Below are positions 33,252 through 45,000 of a stretch of 64,000 nt of DNA, in pieces (the stretch's first letter is position 1; every line of letters begins with the position of its first letter). This DNA comes from Seminavis robusta (Eukaryota; Bacillariophyta; Bacillariophyceae; Naviculales; Naviculaceae): NCBI GenBank assembly GCA_903772945.1, contig CAICTM010000069.1:1-64000 (forward strand). The letters run 5' to 3'. Position numbers and translations under genes: made by a program. The notes under the pieces were generated by a model. That model was not told the origin of the DNA and made no database searches. It worked only from the letters and a program-made list of their open reading frames with translations.

Positions 33252-36200
33252 ATGATGCAACCATCTATTCGACGCGGTAGCCATGTCATTCGCAACAGTA
33301 TACGGAACAGTGCGTTGGGGCGTGCTCTGCCATTTGGAAGCAAAGAAATGAGGACCAACGACCAAATGGCAGAAGTTGGCGAAGAAAGTGGAGATGATTC
33401 CGACGAAGATTCCTTCCAGAGCATGTCCAGCAGTAGTGGTGGCGGAGACGACGACTTTATGGGGACTAGTGGACGAAGGCAATCTCGGCACATGTCCACC
33501 ATGGGAACAAGTGGTCTTTCAAAGAGTATGGTCAAATTGCACAATGAAGGAGACAAAGCAGTGCAGCGCTCCAAATACATCATCATGCTCGTCCTATTGG
33601 CCATTTGTTCTGTCGTTGTGGGCATGACCTATGTCTTTTTAGCACAAGAGCGAGAACTGGACTTTTCATTTGGAGTGAGTTTTCCCTGTCTCTACATGTA
33701 TTTCTGTGTCTCTTGCGTTGTTCTTCTGGAATCGAATTGAATATTTCAATCGAATCGCTCACCAAACAATTTGCCGAAATATCATCATCATCACAGTTTG
33801 AAAATCTAGCAAAGGAAATGCTCTATCGGGTCAACGTTAGAACGAGCACCATGGAAACTACCTTTCGATCCCTGGCGTCAGGAGTGACATCCTATGCCAC
33901 GGAACACAATGAAACCTGGCCTTTCATGACAATGCCAAATTGGAACGCCAGAGCTCTCAATACCCATCAGCTTTCTCATGCGGTTGGGCTGGGAATGTCA
34001 CCCATCGTCCAGGGCACCAACATTACCGAGTGGGAAAACTATTCCGTTCAGGCCAGTCAAGTATGGATGGACGCGGCTAGGCCATTCCAACAACAAACCG
34101 GGGCACTCGTTGCCACAATCAACAGAGACAAACAACAACCAATGCTCATGCCAGAATCACCCAACACATATCCAGCTGTCACAGACTATGTGTATCATTA
34201 TGCAGACGATGGCGTCAAGCTTTCCGTGCCACCGTCGGTCCCACAGGTGATTCCCGTTTGGCAACTGGCACCCGCCCCTCTGTACAATGCAACAATTATC
34301 AATTTTGACATGCTCAATCAAACCGTCTTGGCCAATGCCTTGGAGAGGGTCATGCAAACACGACAAGTTGTACTGACACCGGCGTTTCCGGAGGTCGACT
34401 TGTTCTGGAAAGGAGCAATTCCTCCTGCGTCAGCCCTAGATGCCGATCCGACAACGCAACAACAACCTGTGAGTGTCTTTTTGCAGCCCATTTTTGAAAC
34501 TGTAACACATTCCGGCAGCACTGAAGCCGCTGCGACAACCAGTACGGTGATTTCGAGTGATGCCTCCTTGCAGCAGGAAGACGCGGTGGTAACATCGGAA
34601 CCTCCTATTGTGGGAATCTTGCAGGGGGTGGTGCCCTGGCATGCTTACTTGGACCGAGCCGTGGCCAATCCGGACATTCGAGGACTCCATGTCGTCATGG
34701 AATGGATAGCCACGGAACCTTGTGCAGGTCTGACGACACCTCAACCGACGGATGATCAGATTCATCACACGTTCACGTACAGGGTTGATGGGAAAAAGGC
34801 ATCGTTTATGGGGTATGGTGATCTTCATGAGGCTGTTTACGAAGATATGGTGGAAACGATGGATTTTATTGTTCCAACGAATCATCAGCAACGACAATCA
34901 CCCAACATGACGTGTCCCTTCGGACATTATCAACTGAGAGCCTATCCCAGTGAGGAGCTGTATCAAACGAACTACAATCCCTCAACCGTCAACTCTTGGT
35001 TGTATGCGTTTGCTGTGGTGGCCATCTTTTGCATTGCTACAATGATTTTTCTTTCGTACGATTATCGTAAGTAAACATGGCCAACCAACAAATGGTGCAA
35101 AGGTGTCGTCATCTCACTTCTCTCTGTGTCACGCAAAAACAGTCATCCAGCTTCGTCAAAATGCTGTCATGGATACTGCCATCCGTTCGAATGCCATTGT
35201 TACGAACCTATTCCCAAGGTAAGAACTTGTCCGCATCTGTCAGTGCTGTGCGTTTTTCCCCCTCTTCATTCGTTTCAATTCATCGATTGTGTCCTCGATT
35301 AATATAGCAACGTCCGCGATCGTATCATGAAAGAGGCCGAAGAACAAGCTCAAGCAGAATACGAAGAATATCGGCGTGCACGAAAAGCAAATCGAAAGCG
35401 ACGTCTTGGCCGGAAGAAAAAAAGTCACGAATCGAATGCGACAGCGTCGGCGGGCCCCTTTGGAGTAGTCGCGAAGAATCAATTGAAAGATTTCCTCAAC
35501 GAAGGCGATGGGGTCAACAACAGAACGAGCAAAGCGAGTAGTCAAGGGGAATCCGCCGATGGATTTGACGAAGAGCAAGGAGGACCAAGAATAACTAGCA
35601 AGCCAATTGCGGACTTGTTTCCAGCTGCCACTGTCCTGTTTGCCGACATTGTTGGTTTCACAGCCTGGAGTTCAGTCCGAGAACCCACGCAGGTCTTCCA
35701 GCTTTTGGAGACGTTGTACCATCATTTTGATGAACTTGCAAATCGTCGTCGGGTGTTCAAGGTCGAAACCGTAAGCTTCGCTTGGGGCTCACCAAAAGCT
35801 GTAGTCGCACCGACCAACTCACCATTGTTCCTGCAATTTGCTGTCATTGGCGTATCAGATTGTAAGTAGTCTTCGTGCTTGTTTTGGGAGGAAGCAAAAA
35901 GTATGCTGACCCATCCATCTATCAATACAGGGAGATTGCTACGTAGCCGTTACGGTGAGTATCATAAAGCGAACAAAAGAATCGTTGAACTGTGTGTGTG
36001 CCTGAGGCATTTTCTAACTATGGCAACATACTGCCATGAATTTTGATAGGGACTTCCCGGTATGTTATAGCCCGCAGGTGCTGCAGCTCTCGCCTTCCAG
36101 TTTATCTCGATGCTTACGACTTCCTTCGAAATGCCACAGACCCCCGCCCTGATCATGCCGTTGTGATGGCAAGGTAAATAGAGCTTTGCTACTGTCGCTC

Positions 36201-39200
36201 AGCCAGAATGCGTGGTGTTGCAGCCCTGACGCTTCTCTTCCTGCAACTCCAGGTTTGCTCGTGACATCTTGACAAAGATGAAGGATCTGTGTCAGCGGCT
36301 AGAATGTGAGATGCGCTTCTGTTCGTTTTGAATTACCATGGTACCGAGGAGAATTGCTCACCAATGTCTGTTGCCACCTTTCGTGTCAGTAATTTTGGTA
36401 GGTTTGCGCACTTCGTGCTGCTTCGTGCTTCGTTCGGCATCCATCCTCTCCGTGGCTAATATTATTGCCGTGTTTGCTCCAGGGCCCTGATACCGGCGAT
36501 CTCTGTTTGAGGATTGGTCTTCATTCTGGAGCTGGTAAGATCCGTAGTCAGTTGATGCCGCAGCAAGACTCTTCGCATCTCATCTAATGGCGAATCGCTC
36601 GTGTCTTTCTCTCGAACGCAGTTACTGCTGGAGTGCTTCGGGTAGGCCGTTCAGCTTTGTCTCTTTGTGACCATGAAATGCTTGCCTCTGATTGTCATTC
36701 GCTTTCCCCATTGTATCTAGGGTGAAAAAAGTCGCTTTCAGGTATGTTGCCTTGATCCACACTTCACAGTTTTGCTTTGATGCATGAGATCCGCCCTGAT
36801 TGCTGCTTTCCTGGAATCACTCGAAACTTGTTCTCGTTAGTTGTTCGGCGATACAGGTACGCACTCCCCGGACTTAGTAGACGTCAAAGTCTTCCTGCCC
36901 AACAGGATTCTTACCTTCTCGAATTCTCTGTCGTGACAGTTAACACAGCTGCCCGTATGGAGAGCAACGGCGCTCCCAACAAGATTCACATGTCTCAAGA
37001 TACAGCAAGAATCTTGCATGAAGCAGGAAAGAAATGGTGCAAGAAAAGGGATGATTTGGTGGAAGCTAAAGGCAAAGGTACGCTCTTTCTGTTGGTGCTA
37101 TTAGAACCATACCCACTGGTACATGTACAACTAACTAAACACGATACATTGTTCCCCGTTTCAAATACTAGGCAAAATGCAAACGTATTGGCTTCAGACA
37201 GGACGCGCCGTGAATAAACGCCTATCTGCTAGTGTCCACATGGTAGACGTTCCAGATATCACTCCCGCACTTGCAACCATGAAGAGTCGAAGAAATTTAA
37301 TGATGGCAGATACTGTAGGCGAAGTACAGAAAAGCCAAAGGAATCTGGCGAAAGCAATTTCTAAACGAAAACTCAGTTTGGGCATGGTGTCACCACCTGG
37401 GAGCCGAAATAATAGCATGAACATGCGAAAAAATAGCATGAACATGATGAACAACAGTTCTGGACAAGATGGAGTTGCAGTTATGATGGATGCCAGCAGC
37501 CAACGAGCTTCCATCATGAGGCGAGCATCAGCTTCGAAGTCAAAGCGGCAGGTGGCAATCAACTCTAAAAAGACTTCTCGTTTGGTGCGGTGGAACGCTG
37601 AGGTTCTTTCTCGTCTACTGAAACAAATAATGGCGAGGAGGAATGCCGTAGAGGAACTGGGACGAATCGAGGCGGATTCAAGCGGCGAAACAGCAGCAGA
37701 GGATCACACAACTGGCACCGACGGTGGAACTGACGACACAAAGCCCACAACGGTACCGTCCGACACTTCCGAGGATAGCTCTGACATTGATTTTGATCGT
37801 CGTGAAGTCCGAACGACAGTTTTGGAAGAGGTAGCAGAGATCATACATCTTCCGACCTTTGACGCGGAGGCCGCGCGACGTCAAGAAGACCCATTCAATA
37901 TCAATCTGTCAAACGAAGTGAAGGACCAACTTCTTGCATTTGTCTCGGAGATTGCATCCATGTATCGGTGAGTAACCTCGACCGGCTTTCGCACAGCTTG
38001 GCCCACGTTGTCGGCAGATTTCGTTTCTCAATCCTCGTTCTCTCCATGACAACAGCTATAATCCATTCCACAACTTTGAAGTAAGCCAATACCAAGCTCT
38101 GCTTCAAAATTGGGTGCATTGGCAGCGTGGGATACTCACAAGGTTTCCTTGACTCTCGCCCCCCTCATCGTAGCACGCCTCCCATGTTACAATGTCTGTT
38201 GTGAAGCTGCTGAGGTGAGTGCTGTCGTCTTGCAAAATCTAGTTGCTTGTGTTCCAGTCCTTCTCAGGTCGGATCTTCGTTTTCCTTCAGCCGCATTGTG
38301 GCCCCTGATGCAGTGGTTGATTTGGCAAGTTCGGGTGACCAGCTAGTGAAGAACATGCATGTACGTTCACTTCGTGGGGCATTCTTTGCCAGTCCATTCG
38401 ATTCCTAAACCTCTTCACCGAACCCAACTGGATGCTGGTCGTCTTTCTCGTTGCACTGCTTGCTTGCCTCCCCATCTCCCCCCACCGTGCCCCCCCCCCT
38501 AAAAAAAGGATCACACGTATGGGTACGTCTATGCAGGACAAGATATGAAAGACCTACCACCCTGAAATCTCTCACTGAAAATGTATCGTTGCCATGTTAC
38601 TTTTGTTCTCAGCATTACGAGTGACCCTTTGACTCAGTTTGCGGTTGTGCTAAGTGCCCTGATACATGACCTTGACCATCCAGGTGTCCCCAATGCAACA
38701 CTTGTGAAGGAAGGGACCAATTTGGCTGCCCTGTACAAGAACAAGAGTGTAGCTGAACAGGTATGTGCTATGAGCACGATGGATGTGCATTTCATCCTCC
38801 CAAGCTCACATTCTTTTGATCTTGATCTGCCCGTAGAATTCTGTTGATTTGTTCTGGGAGGTGCTGATGGACGACCGATACAAGGAACTACGATCAACCA
38901 TTTGTGCCACCAAGGCAGAAAAGAAGCGGTTCAGACAGCTGATCGTCAACGTCGTCATGGCCACGGATATTGTCGACAAAGAGCTCAAGGATCTTAGGAA
39001 TGGACGCTGGGACAAAGCGTTCAGTGATGACAAGGTGTTGGAGAGCCCGCAAGATATTCGTGACGATGTGAACAGGAAGGCAACAATCGTTGTAAGTGCA
39101 ACTCACGATTCAAGTTTTATGGACAAACATTTCGATTTCTCAATACACAGTTCTACCATCCCTCCACTAGATTGAGCACTTAATTCAAGCATCGGATGTT

Positions 39201-39962
39201 GCTCACACAGTAAGTGTGCCAGACAGCAGAGGATACACCCTGCCACGTACTTGTTGGGACTCACTTGTCATCTTCCTGCTGGTTATCACTTTCAGATGCA
39301 ACACTGGCACATTTACAGGTGAGCGGTTTGTGGGTCTTGTACTCTTGGAATATCCTTAGTAGAGTGGTGTCTTACTCTTTCGATTCGTGTGCCGTGATTT
39401 CACAGAAAGTGGAATGAACGATTCTTTGAAGAGATGTACAATGCGTACTTGGAAGGGCGCGCTGATAAGGACCCAACAGGCAAGTGCAGATAGTCGCATG
39501 TGCATGTTGGGATTGGTTGTGTACAGGCAGATTGCATTCTCACATGTTCCCTTGCATCCATCCACTCAAGAATTTTGGTACAAGGGCGAAATTGGCTTTT
39601 TTGACTTTTATATCATCCCTCTTGCGAAGAAGCTGAAGAACTGTGGTGTGTTTGGTGTCTCGAGTGACGAGTATTTGAACTAGTAAGTTTCTTCCAGGAT
39701 CAATTTGAGATGGGGGCATGGCAAGGCTGTTGCTGTGAGTGGCTGATTAAAGGTGTTTGTATTGCAATTTAGTGCGGAGACAAATAGAAAGGAGTGGGAA
39801 AACAAAGGGCAAGAAGTTGTAAAGGAGTACATTGCCAAGTTTGGCAGGAGGGATATGGAAGCCAGTCAGCAATCTTCTGCCACTCGGTCGTCTCCCAGTG
39901 AGATTGGCGCCAGTGGGAAGTTGGAGGAAGCACCCGCAAGAGCTGTGGAAGAGGCCCCCTGA
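33252..39962 (+). CDS. Receptor nucleotidyl cyclase-phosphodiesterase with 27 exons
   Basis: Exons: 33252-33674, 33797-35066, 35143-35218, 35308-35770, 35859-35861, 35931-35954, 36050-36059, 36140-36173, 36253-36305, 36390-36397, 36483-36534, 36622-36641, 36721-36741, 36841-36856, 36940-37077, 37172-37967, 38056-38080, 38174-38214, 38291-38360, 38509-38522, 38613-38760, 38837-39091, 39171-39209, 39296-39318, 39406-39479, 39571-39682, 39773-39962. The total is 4398 nt, 1465 residues, and every phase closes. Topology: disordered N-terminus, span at 109-130, extracellular domain (about 140-540), span at 542-562, class III cyclase (about 690-870) with metal Asp in FADIVGF and IGDCYV, linker, then a class I phosphodiesterase (about 1136-1430) with HNFEHASHV, HDLDHPGVPN and EHLIQASDVAH. 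It would make and destroy a cyclic nucleotide in one receptor. Glu743 suggests GTP, but Gln replaces the usual guanylyl-cyclase Cys before LFGDTV, so substrate is open. Confidence 0.9.
35859..35861 (+). other. 3-nt microexon encoding Ile745
   Basis: ATT lies between GCGTATCAG and GTAAGTAG. It splits an otherwise 160-nt interval into introns of 88 and 69 nt, which are normal sizes for this gene. Including it turns VET-GDCYV into the family-standard VETIGDCYV. Without it exactly one conserved residue is missing. Confidence 0.72.
36050..36059 (+). other. 10-nt microexon of the cyclase domain
   Basis: GGACTTCCCG, preceded by TTTGATAG and followed by GTATGT, encodes GLP and the first base of Asp. 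It completes VAVTGLPDPRPDHAVVMAR, a strongly conserved stretch of receptor cyclases. Confidence 0.8.
36390..36397 (+). other. 8-nt microexon of the cyclase domain
   Basis: TAATTTTG, preceded by GTGTCAG and followed by GTAGGT, adds three residues (LIL) between QRLE and GPDTGDL. Three residues are expected at this place in relatives, and both flanking phases fit. Confidence 0.75.
38509..38522 (+). other. 14-nt microexon of the phosphodiesterase domain
   Basis: GATCACACGTATGG encodes DHTYG and joins NMH to ITSDPLTQF, a conserved phosphodiesterase stretch. The acceptor lies directly after an unusual C10 run and TAAAAAAAG. Confidence 0.8.
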
Positions 39963-41237
39963 TCAAACCGACATATTACATAAAACACAACCAGCGTAAT
40001 TGCACAAACCAAGCATGTATCAACTTGCACTTTATGTACCCGTTTGTAGCTATCGGTAGCCAGGAAGCATCCAGGGTACGGCGGCTAGACCATAATATCC
40101 AAGCCCCACACCTGGACCACCTGGACCACCTGGACCACCTAGACCCATCAATGGTCCATCTCCAGGCCCCACTCCTGGTTCCACAACTGGACCAACTCCA
40201 GGCCTCATGCCTGCCTAGACCTCTACCTCTTCCCGGCCACACTACCAGGGTGAGGTTCAGACTTTCCAAAAGTTAGTGGTATCTGCAATGCTCGTCAGGT
40301 CAGGACTGAATTTGAAAAGCGAGGTATCAAGCGCAAGCCTGTGCGCACTATGAAAGACATTGGTAAAGACGGCAACTGAAGAGATGAAGGGAAGAAAAGT
40401 ATATATCTACATGTATCATGGTCAGTGCCTTTAAAGAAAAGTATAGGTATCACGGCCAAGCAATGCATTGAAAATACTGGCAGCAACAACTGAAGAAAAA
40501 GAAAGACGTAACTGCCAGAAACCTTGAAGGTGTGGTTGTATTTCAGTAGACTAGTGTAGGATTTTTGTCTGCTCTCCGCCACCAGGAGTCTCCTTCCCCT
40601 TGCCCACCATCGCTGCTCCGGACTTTGCCACGCACTCGTGTGGCAAGCAGGGTGTGGGTCCACCATGGTGATGGCGCCATTGAAACGAGGCAAATCGAGA
40701 CCTTTTGTCTATGATTCCCTACCCCAGTTTTTCCATCTGCTCCCGGAGCGTACTGTAGAGGTAGGTGGTGATTTCCCAAGAAATCAACATCAGCTAGCCG
40801 AACAGGAACCGTAAAAGACCGTCCACAATAACAGTATGATTGCTCTTGGAAGGATCGTCCTCCCATGCATCGGAGGGTGGCATGGAGGTTTGCTGCAGTG
40901 GAATCTTCCAATAGTGGTACCAACGAACAATGGTTCTCATTTGTTTCTGCTTCTTCTCCTACGAAAGGTAAAACCTTCATCATGGACCAGATCTGTTAGA
41001 TGAGCAGTTGCAGTTGCACTTGCCTATTGCTGGACAATACCGTAGGTTATCGAGGAAGTAACTTCTTGTTGTTGATTGGGAGAGGCAAACATGTTGATGA
41101 TTTGATGATGTATGTTTTCAAGCAGGTTACGAAACTCTGAATGAAAGTATTCTCACTGACAACCACGCATGAATGATTGAATAGAGTTGAATTGAATTGA
41201 TCGAGATAGGAATGGTAGATTGCAAAGAAGCGAAATA
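39963..41237. other. Gene-free region with Gly-Pro-type repeat
   Basis: No gene is supported. At 40108-40200 a nine-base CCACCTGGA unit is repeated about four times and one forward frame reads as a short Pro-Gly-rich tail ending TAG, but it has no start or acceptor I trust. On the minus strand near 40720-40790 a short frame reads EITTYLYSTLREQMEKLG before a stop; it could be a terminal exon, but I could not attach it to anything. Confidence 0.35.
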
Positions 41238-42041
41238 CTAGGATGAAATATCATAATAGTCCACATGTGATCCCGACTCGAACTTGTCTGAGAAGACCAA
41301 GTTGACCAGCTTTTTGGCGGAATCATGTGGATCAATCAATTTCTTGTCAAAAGCAGGCTTGAGGCTCTTGTCTAACTTGGGCGCTGCTCGAATCTCTTTG
41401 ACCATGTCAGTTTCCAGGGGCCCTGGTGCATAGTTGAGTACTTTTATGCGAGGCATTTCCTTGGCCATGGTGGCATGATAATTGTCTCTAGCAGCCTTGC
41501 CTGCCGCGTATATTCCCATGGTGGGAAATGCCTCGACGGCCAACAAGCTGGAAATGTTGATGAGTGTTACTTTTTGCGTGTCTTTCGAATTTTCCTGTAC
41601 GAGCTGTGCAAATCGACTGGACAGCCACAGAGCAGACGTGACATTAAACTCAATGGTGGCTTTCATGCCCATCAAGGATGGACTGGACGAGCAGGGACCC
41701 AGATATCCCAGAGACCCGGCATTGTTGACAAAGACGACGCGATCAAAGCCAGAGAGATTGACTTCTTGGAACATGCGATCAAAGTGGGAGTCCAGTTGAT
41801 CCAAATCGGACAAATCCACGGCAAAGCAGGAAAGCGTCACTCGAACCTTGGTGGACTCATTGTGATGCATGATGGTTCGACCCAGCTCTTCCAACAAATT
41901 TGCCGATCGGGCCGCCAGGACAACATGCAGTCGATCCAGTTGCTGTCGCTGCTGCTCTGATGAGTCCATACAGCAAAAGCCAGTCGTTATGGCCTTTCCC
42001 AGACCTTTCGACGCCCCCGTCACAATCAATAGCATCTGCAT
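41238..42041 (-). CDS. SPR: Sepiapterin reductase
   Basis: Single exon, 267 residues, a short-chain dehydrogenase/reductase. Sepiapterin reductase carries out the NADPH-dependent final steps of tetrahydrobiopterin synthesis in the cytosol. The nucleotide-binding TGASKGLG is at residues 8-15, NNAG at 106-109, the catalytic Ser at about 165, Tyr178 and Lys182 (YAAGK). The features that single out this family are VLNYAPGPLETDM and the C-terminal ESGSHVDYYD, which match animal sepiapterin reductases closely. Length is typical (about 260). Start: ATG at 42041; a second ATG two codons on is equally possible. It lies 54 bp from the left end of the neighbouring transposon, whose insertion is therefore in its promoter. 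Confidence 0.9.
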   Translation of the reverse strand: MQMLLIVTGASKGLGKAITTGFCCMDSSEQQRQQLDRLHVVLAARSANLLEELGRTIMHHNESTKVRVTLSCFAVDLSDLDQLDSHFDRMFQEVNLSGFDRVVFVNNAGSLGYLGPCSSSPSLMGMKATIEFNVTSALWLSSRFAQLVQENSKDTQKVTLINISSLLAVEAFPTMGIYAAGKAARDNYHATMAKEMPRIKVLNYAPGPLETDMVKEIRAAPKLDKSLKPAFDKKLIDPHDSAKKLVNLVFSDKFESGSHVDYYDISS

Positions 42042-42091
42042 TCCAATCTTTTACAGTTCCGTCTGTGGCTTGATTTCATTTATTTCTTAAA

Positions 42092-42095
42092 TTAA
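42092..42095. other. TTAA target-site duplication, left
   Basis: TTAA directly before the left inverted end GGTGGTCGCACCCAGG. The same TTAA follows the right end at 45781-45784. Confidence 0.8.
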
Positions 42096-45000
42096 GGTGG
42101 TCGCACCCAGGATGTAAGCCAGCTAAAGTCTGCTAATAATAATGACGTACGAAACATACGATTGTTCGCATATCTTTCGCAATTGTACGGAATCTGGAAT
42201 TTCGCTTTTCGTAATATTGCTCGACCGCCAAATTCTAGCTTGGAGCCAAAATTGAGCACGTTGGTGCACCCTAAGCATATAATTCTTTCAGTCTATCGCG
42301 CACGTCGAGATTTTCATGGGTTTTTGTCCCGCTCAATCTTTGGAAGATCCAATTCTCGACGCATTGGGCAACAAAGGCAATAAACCTGCGCGAAGCAACC
42401 AAGCCTCATTTTCGTGGTGTAATGGCAGAGTCAACGACACCTGTACCTGGCTACTGGAAGCCATCCGCTTCCATTGAACAAGCCAAGCTTTCTGCCAGTG
42501 GAAATGGTTGGAACAATCTAGCTGGCATCAATGATTCTTGTGTCAGCACTGGGAGATCAACTAGAAATGGCAATAGTGGCACCAACAAGCACAAGAAGAG
42601 GATCCTTTTTGTTGACGACAGTGATAATGAGGAAGCCACGGAAGACACCACCACGGAAGAGGCAACCACAGAAGAAGAAGATAACGAACTCACCGTCACT
42701 GAATTCAATACGAAAGCCAGCGGACGCATCCTGTTGGAGACGAGCCAAGTCGAAAAGCTGGTATCCGATTTTGCCAAATGCCCTCATTGCGAATTAGACG
42801 ACAAGCCCATGCCATTGATAATGTTCATCCACAACTGCGGCATTGTGTCACAAGTTGGACTCAGATGTGCCAACGAAGAATGTGATTACGTCTACGAATT
42901 ACCCACTCCCGCAAAGACAACAATGCATACTGACGACAAGTACGAAAGGCTGACGAATTACCAACTTAATCTGTTGCTCGTCCTTGGGATGATAGCGAAT
43001 GGAGACGGTGCTACCGAATGCGGCAAAATGCTTGGTTTGATGGGGCTACCGAATGATACCACGATGGGCAAAAGCTTTCCCACGATAGAGCAAAGGATTG
43101 GCCCCATCTTGCGGGAATTGAGGGACGAAATCCTGATGGAAAGTCTGGACGAGGAAGTGAGACGATCAACCACGGAGGAACGTTACTTAGCTTGGAAGAC
43201 ATCTATACCTGAGCAGCACAAAGACCATCCCGTCAAAATAAAATTGAAGGGCTCGTATGATGGCGCTTGGCAGCAGAAAGGATCGGGTCTTTTGTACAAT
43301 TCATAATCCGGACATGGCAGTCTTGTCGGTGCCGCGACCCGAAAGGTTATTGCTTTTGGTCAAAAGAGCAAGAAGTGCAACAAGTGTGAACGGCACGAAA
43401 AGCTTCACCCTGACGCCGATACCCGTCCTGATTATCCGGAGCATGCATATTGTCCCCGCAACCATGATCCAACCGACTCGTCAGGTGCGATGGAGGCGGC
43501 ATTGGCTTTGGAAATTGTAATCGACCTATACGACAATAAAGGCATTATTGTGGAGCTTCTTTGCTGTGATGACGACTCGTCCATTCGGGCGGATTTGAAG
43601 TGGTCGAACAAAGACTACCTAACCAACAACAACACTACCGTTCTACCGCAGGTGCCCAAGACGAAGGGAAAGAATAAGGGTGAGCTACAAGACCGTCCTG
43701 ACAAAGGGAAACTACCCGGCCATATTCCCGAGCCAAAGTTTTGTGCCGATCCCAACCACCGCCGCAAACAGTTGACCGGGGAACTCATTCGTTTGGATTT
43801 GGCCAAGGTAGCCGACAAGAAGACAATGACGAGGTTGGATTCCATTCGACTTGGCAAGAACTACGGCTATATGGCTCGCACACTCAAAGACCGCGATGAA
43901 TCTGAGTATGTGGATGTCGCCTGGGCCTGTTTGGAGCACCACTTTGATGCCCACGACAAATGCGGTGCTTGGTGCGCTCGGAAAAAGGCAACGGCAGCTG
44001 AGCAACTTGCTAGCAAGAAATACTACCGCGACAAGAAAGATGATGCGGAACTTTACGAACTGCTACGGAAGAAAATGGGGCGCTACTGTGAGCTTGGGCG
44101 ACTGAGAGAGATTGCCCACGGCTTGGACACAAATGCAAACGAGTCATTCAACAGTGTTTGTACCTGGTTCGCACCCAAGAACAAAGTCTTTTCCGGGTCC
44201 TGTTCGCTGGCCAATCGTCTTGCCTTTGCCATCGGCATCGTCTCCCTCGGATATGTCGAGTTTTTCAACCGTCTTTTCCTCAAGCTAGGAATTGACATGA
44301 CAACCCATGTCGAGCATTACCTCACCGTCAGGCAGAACCAACGACAGAAACGATTGGACCGGCTCAAGACTCCGGAGTACAAGCAGTACCGGGCGGAAAA
44401 GAAGAACGAGAGGATCCGGTTGGAAACGATAGCCACGAAGAAGGCTTGGGCAAAACGACACAAATGCTACCGCCCGGGCATGAACCTGGATCTTCCGCAA
44501 GAGCAGCTTCCTGCTGAGGCCGCACGGATCGATGCCGAGAATGCCGCAAAACGGCCTGCAAAGAAGAGGAAAACGAACAATACGACAACTAGCAAAGGCA
44601 AGTTTTGCCCGTTCTGCGGTAAGAAGGGGCATGTTTCGACCAAATCCAAGAAGTTCCTCAAGACAGGCGATTCCAAGGCTGCTTTGCTGTTCGATAGGTT
44701 GACTGGAAAGCTGCTATCAGAGCTGGCTGCCAGCACTCCAACTGCAGCTTCTATTCCAGCTGCTAGTGCTTCTAGTAGCCAGCCAGCAAGCATCCTAGAA
44801 GCTGAATTTGAGGAGGTAAGCCCAGAGGAAACAGCTCAAGATTTGGCCCAAATGGTAGAGGATGGAACCAAAGATTTGGCTGATTTGGAGTGCATTCCCT
44901 TTCATGCACTGGATGGTGACAATGAGGAAGACCATGTTGAAGCCCTTGATGCTGATGATGATAGTGATGCTGGTAGCAATGCTATCTAAACTAGAGAGAA

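Noticed and set aside
33675-33796. Coding reading of the first intron of the cyclase gene (ends SLTKQFAEISSSSQ)
   Set aside because: Removing it aligns DFxxxFxxxA with relatives, and the border sites are good. Retention would need a join I cannot support.
40025-40276. Collagen-like gene
   Set aside because: Only about 40 codons of Pro-Gly sequence from four copies of a 9-bp repeat, with no start, acceptor or continuing frame.
40543-40983. 146-codon minus-strand gene
   Set aside because: No homology, Trp/Arg-rich late part typical of non-coding frames, and a competing phase reads more protein-like only briefly.
43257-43520. Separate 87-codon gene within the transposase
   Set aside because: It lies in another phase, while the main frame keeps transposase homology on both sides of its stop.
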